Shown here: piece after piece, positions 20,644-28,600 of the stretch | Layout: every line of letters begins with the position of its first letter | Numbering within the stretch: the stretch's first letter is position 1 | NCBI GenBank assembly: GCA_023150095.1 | Contig: JAKLLO010000019.1 | Location: 1 to 54,964 of the forward strand | Source of the DNA: Zoogloea sp. | Lineage (GTDB): Bacteria; Pseudomonadota; Gammaproteobacteria; Burkholderiales; Rhodocyclaceae | DNA: 54,964 nt | Direction of reading: 5' to 3' | The notes under the pieces: model-generated | The model's input: only the letters and a program-made list of their open reading frames with translations | The model's database searches: none | Told to the model about the DNA's origin: nothing | Made by a program: the position numbers and the translations under genes

Positions 20644-22238
20644 GGCGTAGTAGGGCTGCGTTGCAGGAATTCGGTGGAGAGGGATTTCCGGTCGATCTTG
20701 CCGTTCGGATTGCGGGGCAGGGGGCCGCTGCGGGCTTCGATGGTGGCGGGCACCATGTAGGTGGGCATCCGCTGGCGGCATTCGGCCTGGAGCGCGTCGA
20801 CATCCAGCGGGCCGTCCTTGCCGGTGGCGATCACGCAGATGGCTTCGCCCAGGCTGGGGTGGGGCGTGCCGAAGGCGATGCATTCGCCGACCAGGCCGGT
20901 GGCGTAGAGGATTTCTTCGACCTCGGTGGGGCTGACCCGGTAGCCCGAGGTTTTCATCATCTCGTCGCGGCGGCCGATGAAGTAGAGGTAGCCCTCTTCG
21001 TCGCGGCGCACGGTGTCGCCCGAAAACACGGCGATCTCGGGGAGCACGAAGCCGGCCTGGCGCCCCGGGGCGGTGGCGGGGAGCGGCTTGAAACGTTCGG
21101 CGGTCTTTTCGGGATCGTTCCAGTAGCCCATCGCGACGAGGGCGCCGCGCTGGACGAGTTCGCCGGGTTCGTTGGGGCCGCATTCGCTGCCGTCCTCACG
21201 CAGCACCATGACCTCGGCCCCCGGGATGGCCTTGCCGATGGAATCCGGGCGGAGGTCGGCCTGCTCGGGCGGCAGGTAGGTGGCGCGGAAGGCTTCGGTG
21301 AGACCGTACATCAGGAAGGGCTTGGTCTTCGGCAGGTGGGCGCGCAGGGCCTTGAGGGTTTCCAGCGGCATCCGCCCTCCGGTGTTGGCGAAGTAGCGCA
21401 GATGCTCGGTGATGTCCTCGGGCCACTGGAGCTGGGCCAATTGGATGTAGAGCGGCGGAACGGCGGTGAGGCCGGTGACTTTTTCCTTGATGACGGCCTT
21501 CAGCACGTCCTGCGGGAAGAGGTAGTTGAGCAGCACGACCCTCGCACCGGCGTGGAAGGCTGTTGTGAGCTGGGAGAAGCCCGCGTCGAAGGAGAGCGGC
21601 AGGGCGGCGAGCAGGGTGTCGTCGGCGTTGTTGCCCAGATAGCTGGCGACGCTCTTCGCGCCCGCCACCATGTTGCGGTGGGATAGCACGACGCCCTTCG
21701 GCTTGCCGGTGCTGCCGGAGGTGTAGAGGATCGACAGCAGGTCGGTGTCGATGACCCGATGGCCGCCGCTGTTGCCGGAGAGCAGCTCGGCCCAGTCGGT
21801 GATGCGCTGGGCGGGAAGGTCGATCGGCTTGGCCAGCGGCTTGGTGAGGACGATGTGGCGCAGGTCGTGGCAGTGGGCCAGGGCTTCGGCGATGAAGGGC
21901 AGGCGTTCGGGGGATGTGACCAGCACCCGCGCGTTGCAGTCGCGCAGGATGTGGGCGATCTGCTCGGGCTTCAGGATCGGATTGACCGGAACGAAGGCGC
22001 CGCCGGCCCGGGCTGCGCCAAAGCACGCCACGACGGTCTCGAAGCGCTTGTCGAGAAACACGCCGACGCGCTCGCCCCGCTCAAGCCCGAGGCGGACGAG
22101 GCCACCGGCAAACCGGCCCACCTGTTCGTCCAAGCCTGCGTAGCTGAGGGTCGATGTGCCGGCAGTGAGGGCTGGGCTGTCTGGGGCACGCTCGGCGGAT
22201 GCCGTGATGAGTTCGTGCAGAAGCGAGGTGTTGGGCAT
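20640..22238 (-). CDS. AMP-dependent acyl-CoA ligase, exosortase A-associated type
   Basis: Adenylate-forming enzyme that activates a carboxylic acid as acyl-AMP and transfers it to CoA or a carrier protein. The product is 532 residues. The AMP-binding loop is LYTSGSTGKPKG (171-182), followed by the A5-type MYGLTEAF and A8-type FIGRRDEMMKTSGYRVSP motifs. The C-terminal catalytic Lys is in NPNGKIDRK. It is co-transcribed with the decarboxylase (ATGA overlap) and divergent from an acyl carrier protein gene, its likely partner. The specific acid cannot be read from the sequence. Confidence 0.9.
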   Translation of the reverse strand: MPNTSLLHELITASAERAPDSPALTAGTSTLSYAGLDEQVGRFAGGLVRLGLERGERVGVFLDKRFETVVACFGAARAGGAFVPVNPILKPEQIAHILRDCNARVLVTSPERLPFIAEALAHCHDLRHIVLTKPLAKPIDLPAQRITDWAELLSGNSGGHRVIDTDLLSILYTSGSTGKPKGVVLSHRNMVAGAKSVASYLGNNADDTLLAALPLSFDAGFSQLTTAFHAGARVVLLNYLFPQDVLKAVIKEKVTGLTAVPPLYIQLAQLQWPEDITEHLRYFANTGGRMPLETLKALRAHLPKTKPFLMYGLTEAFRATYLPPEQADLRPDSIGKAIPGAEVMVLREDGSECGPNEPGELVQRGALVAMGYWNDPEKTAERFKPLPATAPGRQAGFVLPEIAVFSGDTVRRDEEGYLYFIGRRDEMMKTSGYRVSPTEVEEILYATGLVGECIAFGTPHPSLGEAICVIATGKDGPLDVDALQAECRQRMPTYMVPATIEARSGPLPRNPNGKIDRKSLSTEFLQRSPTTP

Positions 22239-22367
22239 CGATCTTGAGGCGGTTATGGGGTCTGGTCAGCCGGAATCCTGCGCCGGCCCGGCAAATGCAC
22301 TGTTTTTGAGAGCACCCGGGGGGTGGCGCACGACTTAGATCACGGTTCAGAATGCGACCTTGTCGCT

Positions 22368-22373
22368 TATAAT
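22368..22373 (+). promoter_or_regulatory. Predicted -10 element for the acyl carrier protein gene
   Basis: A perfect TATAAT lies 77 bases ahead of the ACP start, in the 211-base divergent gap. A matching -35 is weak (GTTCAG at 22345-22350, 17 bases upstream), so an activator or another sigma factor may be involved. No clear promoter for the divergent ligase was found in this gap. Confidence 0.45.
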
Positions 22374-22449
22374 GATAAAGGCTTGTGCTTGCAAGGTCGC
22401 AAGGCGCGGTATCTGGTTTTGCGGTGGGTTTTTCGGACTGGAGTGACTT

Positions 22450-22707
22450 TTGGATACGAAGAAGGAAGTGCTGTCGATTCTCGACGAGGTTCTGAGCCTG
22501 GGCGGCGCTGCGGCTCAGTTTGATCTCGACACGCCTCTGCTGGGTGCGCTGCCGGATCTGGATTCGATGGCAGTGGTCGGCCTGATCAACTTCATCGAAG
22601 AGCATTTCGGTTTCGTGATCGAGGATGACGAGATCGATGGTTCCACCTTCGCATCCGTGGGCTCTCTGGTCGAGTTCGTGGATGGAAAGCTGGCGGCCCA
22701 GGCCTGA
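22450..22707 (+). CDS. Acyl carrier protein (stand-alone)
   Basis: Small helical carrier protein that holds acyl groups on a 4'-phosphopantetheine arm. The product is 85 residues and acidic. The attachment serine is Ser39 in LPDLDSMAVVGL, within the expected helix II start, and FIEEHFGFVIEDDEI forms the following acidic region. The start is TTG, supported by GGAG six bases upstream. It faces the acyl-CoA ligase/decarboxylase pair divergently, as in exosortase A-associated EPS loci, so loading by that ligase is the likely role. It is not the fatty-acid synthesis AcpP, whose motif is DSLD. Confidence 0.88.
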   Translation: MDTKKEVLSILDEVLSLGGAAAQFDLDTPLLGALPDLDSMAVVGLINFIEEHFGFVIEDDEIDGSTFASVGSLVEFVDGKLAAQA

Positions 22708-22743
22708 GTTGCCGGGCACCGCGTCGAAGACGCCCTGAACCAC

Positions 22744-22770
22744 AAAACGCCGGGTCAAGCCCGGCGTTTT
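22744..22770. terminator. Bidirectional terminator between the ACP and nitrate reductase genes
   Basis: A perfect 11-bp inverted repeat (AAAACGCCGGG / CCCGGCGTTTT) with a TCAAG loop. It carries T-tracts on both strands, so it can end both convergent transcripts. Confidence 0.93.
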
Positions 22771-22813
22771 GCTTTTGGGGCCACGCAGCGCTCGCCGCGT
22801 GGATGGGCCCGGA

Positions 22814-25546
22814 TCAGTTGCTGACGCTCTGGCGGAGCCGTTTGAGCTCAGGCACGCACGAGCCGCAGTTGGTGCCGCATTTGGTGCGGGCCTGCAGGCA
22901 GTCGAGGGATTCGCCTGCCCGGAAGGCGGCGAGGATGTCGTCCTCGGCCACGTCGAAGCAGTTGCAGATCACCTTGCCCCGGGCGGCCTGACCGGCGGGC
23001 GGCTGGGTGAGCGGGGCCAGCAGCCACGGGCGGACCGCAGCGGCGGAATGCCCCTGCACCATCATGTCGGCGAGCCAGTCAGCGGCCCTGGTTTCGCCGG
23101 CGAGGCGCACCGCGGTGAGCGAATCGCCCTCCACCAGCGCGCGCTTGGCGACGCCCTTGCGGCTGTCGTCGTACGAGAGCACGCGGGTCGGGTCGTCGAG
23201 GGCGACGTCCCGGTCAAGGGCTTCGATGAGTTCCGGCGCGAGTTCTTCCCCGCGGGCCTTGAGCACGACCACCGGCGAGTTGCGGCCGGCGAGGGTGAGG
23301 CTGGCGTAGGGGAAGTGCGGCAGCCACTGGCGCAGGCGGTCCATTACCGCCAGCGGGTTGGGCTGCAGATTGCCGTCGGCGTCGGCCTCGCTTCGGCGCA
23401 TGACCACCAGCGACTTGCCGGCGGTGTACTTTTCCACCTGCACGGCGGCGTGCTTGAGTTCGGGCTGCTTTGAAGTGGGGTCGAAGTCGGAGGGCATCAG
23501 CGCATTCACGCCCTGGCCGCCCATCGTGTTGCCGCCCCAGTGCATCGGCACGAAGCATTGCCCGGGGCGCACGGTGGCGGATTGCAGCACCTTCAGCACC
23601 ACCTCGCCACGCCGGCTCTTGACCTTGACCAGGTCGCCATCGGCCAGCCGGCGGCGCTCCATGTCGTCCTGGTGCATGTGGAGCAGGGGCTCGGATTCGT
23701 GGCTGTAGAGGCGGGCGACGAGGCCGGTGCGGCTCATCCCATGCCACTGGTCGCGCAGGCGGCCGGTGTTGAGGTGGAGCGGATAGTGGGCAGACGGGGA
23801 TTCGGCGGTGATGCGGTGCTCGGTGACGACAAACCGCGCACGGCCCGTCGGTGTGGGATACACGCCGTTTTCGTAGAGCCTCACCTTGCCGTTGTTGGCG
23901 CCTTCCGGGAAAGGCCATTGCTGCGGGCCTGCGTGCTCGAGCATGGCGTAGCTCATGCCGGTGATGTCGAGGTCGCGGCCACGGGTGGATTCCCGGTGCT
24001 CGTTCCAGATTTCCTCGGAGCAGGTGTAGGGGAACATGCGCTCGGCGAGCGCTCCCTTGCCCAGGCGAGTGCCCAGACGCCGGGCGAAATCCACCACGAT
24101 CGCCCAATCGTGGCGTGCTTCGCCCGGCGCGGACACGGCGGCCCGGACGCGCGTGATGGCGCGTTCCGAGTTGGTGACGGTGCCGTCCTTCTCGCCCCAG
24201 GTGGTGGCGGGCAGGAGGAGATCGGCGTAAGTGCAGGTTTCGGTGTGGCCGAAGGCTTCCTGCACGATGACGAATTCGGCGTTCTTCAGGGCTTCGTGGA
24301 TCAGCGCCTGGTCCGGCATCGACTGGGCCGGGTTGGTGCAGGCGATCCACACGGCCTTCACGTCGCCCGATTTGAGCGCCTTGAAGAGCTCGACGGCGCT
24401 CTTGCCCGGCGTGGCGGGCACGCTGTCCACGCCCCACAGGGCGGCGACTTCGGCGCGGTGAGCGGGGTTGGCCATGTCGCGGTGGGCCGAGAGCAGGTTG
24501 GCGAGGCCGCCCACCTCGCGCCCACCCATGGCGTTGGGCTGGCCGGTGAGGGAGAACGGCCCGGCGCCCGGACGCCCGATCTGGGCGGTGGCCAGATGCA
24601 GGTTGATGAGCGCCGAGTTGTTGTGGGTGCCGAAGGAGAACTGGTTGAGCCCCTGGCAGTACATGGACATCGTCGCCTTCGAGGTGGCGAAAATCTGCGC
24701 GGCCTGCTCGATGGCGTTCTTGTCGAGCCCGCAGATCGACGCGGCCATGGCGGGCGTGTATTCGCGGACGATCTTCTTCAGGGCGTCGAAGCCTTCGGTG
24801 TGGGCGTCGATGTAGTCGCGGTTCACCCAGCCTTCCCACAGCATCACATGGAGCATCGCGTTGTAGAGGGCGATGTCGGTGCCCGGGATGAGCGGCAGGT
24901 GCAGGTCGGCGGCTTCGGCGGTGTCGGTGCGGCGGGGGTCGATCACCACCAGCTTCATGTCCGGGTTGGCCTTGCGTGCGTCCTCGACGCGCCGGAAGGC
25001 GATCGGGTGGGCGAAGGCGGTGTTGCTGCCGGTGATGAAGAGCGCCTGGGTGTGGCGGATGTCGTCGTAGCTGCACGGCGGCGCGTCGGCGCCCAGGCTC
25101 AGCTTGTAGCCGGCCACGGCGCTGGACATGCACAGGCGCGAATTGGTGTCGAGGTTGTTGCTGCCGATGAGGCCCTTCATCAGCTTGTTGAAGACGTAAT
25201 AGTCCTCGGTGAGCAGCTGGCCGGCGCCGTAGATCGCCACGGCGTCGGGGCCGTGCTCGGCGATGATCGCGGCGAACTTGTCGGCGGCGGTGTCGAGGGC
25301 GGCATCCCAGCTCACCCGGGCGCGGGCGTCGGCGCGGCTGGCGCGCAGCTCGGGGTAGAGGGCGCGGGCGGCGAGGGTTTCTGGAGCGGCAGACAGATGC
25401 AGGGTCGAGCCCTTGGTGCACAGCCGGCCGAAGTTGGCCGGGTGGTCCGGGTCGCCCTTGACGCCGGTGATGCGGCCGGCTTCGTGTTCGATGACAACTC
25501 CGCAGCCAACGCCGCAGTAGCAACAGGTGGATTTCGTTTCGGCCAT
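22814..25546 (-). CDS. nasA: Assimilatory nitrate reductase catalytic subunit
   Basis: Cytoplasmic molybdenum enzyme reducing nitrate to nitrite for nitrogen assimilation (910 residues). The N-terminal [4Fe-4S] ligands are Cys8, Cys11, Cys15 and Cys43 (CYCGVGCG ... RLCTKG). A molybdopterin oxidoreductase domain follows with the NasA-like stretch GQPNAMGGREVGGLANLLSA, then the dinucleotide-binding domain. A C-terminal BFD-like [2Fe-2S] domain (about residues 845-905) has CNCFDV and CGTNCGSC. The ATG at 25546 has a good AAAGGAG site; a longer frame upstream is rejected. No nitrite reductase or nitrate transporter lies beside it, so it is solitary. A formate dehydrogenase is less likely because of the BFD tail and motif. 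Confidence 0.9.
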   Translation of the reverse strand: MAETKSTCCYCGVGCGVVIEHEAGRITGVKGDPDHPANFGRLCTKGSTLHLSAAPETLAARALYPELRASRADARARVSWDAALDTAADKFAAIIAEHGPDAVAIYGAGQLLTEDYYVFNKLMKGLIGSNNLDTNSRLCMSSAVAGYKLSLGADAPPCSYDDIRHTQALFITGSNTAFAHPIAFRRVEDARKANPDMKLVVIDPRRTDTAEAADLHLPLIPGTDIALYNAMLHVMLWEGWVNRDYIDAHTEGFDALKKIVREYTPAMAASICGLDKNAIEQAAQIFATSKATMSMYCQGLNQFSFGTHNNSALINLHLATAQIGRPGAGPFSLTGQPNAMGGREVGGLANLLSAHRDMANPAHRAEVAALWGVDSVPATPGKSAVELFKALKSGDVKAVWIACTNPAQSMPDQALIHEALKNAEFVIVQEAFGHTETCTYADLLLPATTWGEKDGTVTNSERAITRVRAAVSAPGEARHDWAIVVDFARRLGTRLGKGALAERMFPYTCSEEIWNEHRESTRGRDLDITGMSYAMLEHAGPQQWPFPEGANNGKVRLYENGVYPTPTGRARFVVTEHRITAESPSAHYPLHLNTGRLRDQWHGMSRTGLVARLYSHESEPLLHMHQDDMERRRLADGDLVKVKSRRGEVVLKVLQSATVRPGQCFVPMHWGGNTMGGQGVNALMPSDFDPTSKQPELKHAAVQVEKYTAGKSLVVMRRSEADADGNLQPNPLAVMDRLRQWLPHFPYASLTLAGRNSPVVVLKARGEELAPELIEALDRDVALDDPTRVLSYDDSRKGVAKRALVEGDSLTAVRLAGETRAADWLADMMVQGHSAAAVRPWLLAPLTQPPAGQAARGKVICNCFDVAEDDILAAFRAGESLDCLQARTKCGTNCGSCVPELKRLRQSVSN

Positions 25547-25561
25547 GAATGCTCCTTTGAT

Positions 25562-25590
25562 GCATGGCACAAGCAAACCATGTGCCATGC
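25562..25590 (-). promoter_or_regulatory. Perfect inverted repeat in the nasA leader (proximal)
   Basis: GCATGGCACA and TGTGCCATGC (10 bp each) are separated by nine bases and lie 16 bases ahead of the nasA start, next to its ribosome binding site. It could be an RNA hairpin affecting translation or a dimeric regulator site. No T-tract follows on the minus strand, so it is not a plain terminator. Confidence 0.6.
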
Positions 25591-25609
25591 GCAGGAGCCC
25601 CGTTTTCGG

Positions 25610-25642
25610 CCCATCCTGGCCGTTGGTTGGCACCAGGATGGG
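25610..25642 (-). promoter_or_regulatory. Perfect inverted repeat in the nasA leader (distal)
   Basis: CCCATCCTGG and CCAGGATGGG (10 bp each) are separated by 13 bases, between the CHAT gene stop and nasA. It may act as a T-less transcription end for the CHAT gene or as one of a pair of leader hairpins for nasA. Confidence 0.55.
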
Positions 25643-25670
25643 GAATCGGCGGGCCAGAGCGGTGCGCCGC

Positions 25671-28600
25671 TCAGTTTTCCTTCTTCTTGCCCGCACCAGC
25701 TTTGGGCGTGCCCGCTGCCGGTTTCTTCGGTTTGGGTTTCGCCGCGGCGGGCGTGGCAGTGGGCGCCCCGGTGCCTGGCGCTTCGCTGGCCTTCTTCGGG
25801 TCGTGGAGGATGTCGATCACCGTGTCGAGCAGCCGGGCGCGGTCGGCGTCGCCCGGGGCGCCGCGGCATTTGAGCAGATCGCCCAGGATGCGGATCTGGG
25901 CGGTGACCGAATCCAGCTCCCGCTGCGTGACGGTGATGCCGCGGATGGCTTCGAGATAGTTGCAGGCCAGATCACGGGCGGAGCCTTCGGCTGTGTGCAG
26001 CCAGCAGGCGAGCCGGGCATCTGCGGACATCACCGCGTCGAAGAAGTCGAAGGTTCGCCCGAAGCGGGTTTGAGCCGCGCTGTCGCAGGTGGAGGAATCC
26101 TTGCCGTAATCGGCCTCGGTGTCGAGCAAGGCGTCGATCTGCAGGCGGTTGAGGTAGTTGTAGGGGTTCCAGTCAGGAGCGCTGTCGGGGGTACCCTGGT
26201 GCTGGGCGTAGGCATCGCGTGCTTCGGCGAGCAGGGGGGCGACCACTTCTGACCACGGCTTGCCGCTGCGGGCGAGGACGACGGCCTTGCGCTTGAGCGT
26301 GCTGCCGAGGATCGCCAGCCTTTCCGGATTGACGCTGCCGAAGGTGCCGGAGGCTGCCTCGGGGTGCTCGGCCGACAGGGCGATGAGGAAGCGCAGGCGT
26401 GCCAGGGCGCTGTCGGCCAGGGCGGCGGCGGCCTGAAGGGCGTCGGGCCCGTCGGGGGCGCGGCTGAGGTTCTCGGCCTGGCGGGCTTCCAGGTTGGCGA
26501 GCTGTTCGATGGCCGAGAGGGGCACGAGGCCGCGGGACGAATCCTCACTGATGGCGCGCAGCCAGGCCTTGCGGGCGTCGTCGAAGCCTTCGAGGCCGTA
26601 GGCGGCGTACAGGCGCGCGAGCGCCTGCTGGACTTCCGGCAGGCTGGTCCAGCGCTCGGGCACATGGCGCAGGCGGCTCTTGATGCGCTGGGCGGCCTGC
26701 TTGAAGCCGCTGTCCTTGCTGGCGGACTGGAGCATCTGGCCGGCGTCGGGCAGGCGGGATTCGATGCGCCGCTGCTCGATCCAGTCGATGAGCTCGTTGG
26801 GCGCGCGCATGGGGGCGTCGTCGCTGGCCGGGTTGCGCCGGACCTTGAGCTGGAAGGCCGGGTCGCCGTAGGCCTGGTAGGCGCCCCAGGTGTTGTGGTC
26901 GGGGAAGGCTTCGAAGGTGGTCGCGCGGGCCACGGTGATGGCCTCGCCGAAGCTGGCGTTGCGCTGGGTCATCTGCTCGAAGAAGGTTTCGATGAAGGTG
27001 CGCGCGGCGCCGTCGTGGACCTCCCAGCCGGCGGCCACCACGCAGCGCACGCCCATGTCGATGAGCTCCCGCGCGAGGCTGGCGGCGAGCCGGCTGCTGC
27101 CGGTGCCGATCTTGCCCAGGTGGCAGCAGTTGAGGAAGACGAGATCCGGCACGTTTTCCATCTGGCCGATCTCGGCGGCGGTGAGGAGCAGCCCGTTGGA
27201 GAGCACCACGCCGCTGCGGCAGGTGCCATCCGCCGCCCGCTTGCCGTGGATGCCGTGGGCCGAGACCATCAGGATGCGATAGGGCCTGGCGTAAAGGCGG
27301 GTGAAGACGTCGGCGGCCTGGGCGTCGGGCGGAACGAAGGCCACTTCGTAGCCGACTTCGGAGAGCACCCGGGCAACGGTGTTGCCTTCGGCGGCGGCGC
27401 CGGGCAGGGCGTCAAGGCAGTCGGGCTCGGGCTGGCCGTCGGCGCCGATGCGCGGCTTCCAGTCGGCCCCGCCGAACTGGGCGTGGAAGCCGTCGGTGGA
27501 GGGCTCGGCGATCACGCAGGCCGAGAGGCTGTCGGTGCGCACCACCTGGCGGCGGAAGTGGCTGGTCATGAACTGGCGCACCACGCGGGTGTGCAGCACC
27601 ATCGGCCGGCCGTCCACCTCCAGCATTTCCCAGGGCAGGTTGGCGGTGGTCTCATCGACCATCAGCAGCAGGTTGTTGGCCTGGCGGGCGGCGGCCTTGA
27701 AATCCAGCGGCACCAGCAGCTGGAAGAGCGTGGTGCCGAAGCCGGAATCCTTGGCGTAGAGGGTGGGGCTGCGGCTCTTCAGGCGGTCGTCGCAGAGCTT
27801 CTCGACGAGGCCCGGCTGGCGGATCTGCACGATGCTCTCGGCGCGCGCCTTGTCGCCCATGTAGATGAACTTGAGGCGGCTGGCGTAGCGGATCGTCGGC
27901 GCGCTGTCGAGCCAGAAGGGCGTCGGCATGGTGCCGTCGCTCACCTTGTCGGCACAGCCGTAGATGCGCAGCAGCTGGCGCAGATTTTCGGGCGGGATGG
28001 GCGGCTGGAAGCGCGGGGTGGTGGCGTCGGCCGGAAAATCGGTGTCCTCGCGGTCGGCGTCGCACACCACGAGGCGCGGCCAGTAATCCGAGAAGGGCGA
28101 CACGCTGAGGCGCTGGCGTACGCCTTCACCGACAAACAGCTCGTCGGCGGCTTCGAGCTGGAAGTTCATCTGCTTGAGCTCGCTGGCGAGGGTCGAGCCC
28201 AGCCGGCTCACCGCGTGGGCGGCGGAGATCGCGCTGTCGTGGAAGACCTCGACGAACTGCAGCTCGGACACCAGCGCGCGGCGGGCGTTGGTGTTCTGGG
28301 CCGAGCCGCCTTCGCCGGCGGCGAAGTCCCGATTGGCCATCAGCACGCCGAGCACCACCGCCTTCACTGATTCGGCCACGTCGAGCTGCAGCGCCGAATT
28401 GGTGCCGATGAGCAGCGACGCCAGCTTGAGGTGGAGGGTGTCGCCATCGGGCGTGCCGGGGGCGCTGCCGACCTGCTCCTCGCCGTAGCGGTCGGCGGCG
28501 TGGAGGAGGTAGCGCAGCACGCCGCCGCGCACGGCTTCGCTGACGCCGTCGGCGGTGAGCTTGCCCATCTCGCCCAGGCCTACCACCACCGCGCCGCAGC

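Noticed and set aside
20644-21183. N-terminal extension of the decarboxylase frame
   Set aside because: Arg/Pro-rich sequence lying inside the ligase gene in another frame; the ATG at 20643 overlapping the ligase stop is the normal start.
22814-25546. Formate dehydrogenase alpha subunit
   Set aside because: The CYCGVGCG start could fit either family, but the GQPNAMGGREVGG stretch and the C-terminal BFD-like [2Fe-2S] domain point to NasA.
23540-28370. Long plus-strand frames (777 and 668 residues) opposite nasA and the CHAT gene
   Set aside because: Antisense shadows with biased, repetitive composition; the minus-strand products carry full catalytic motifs.
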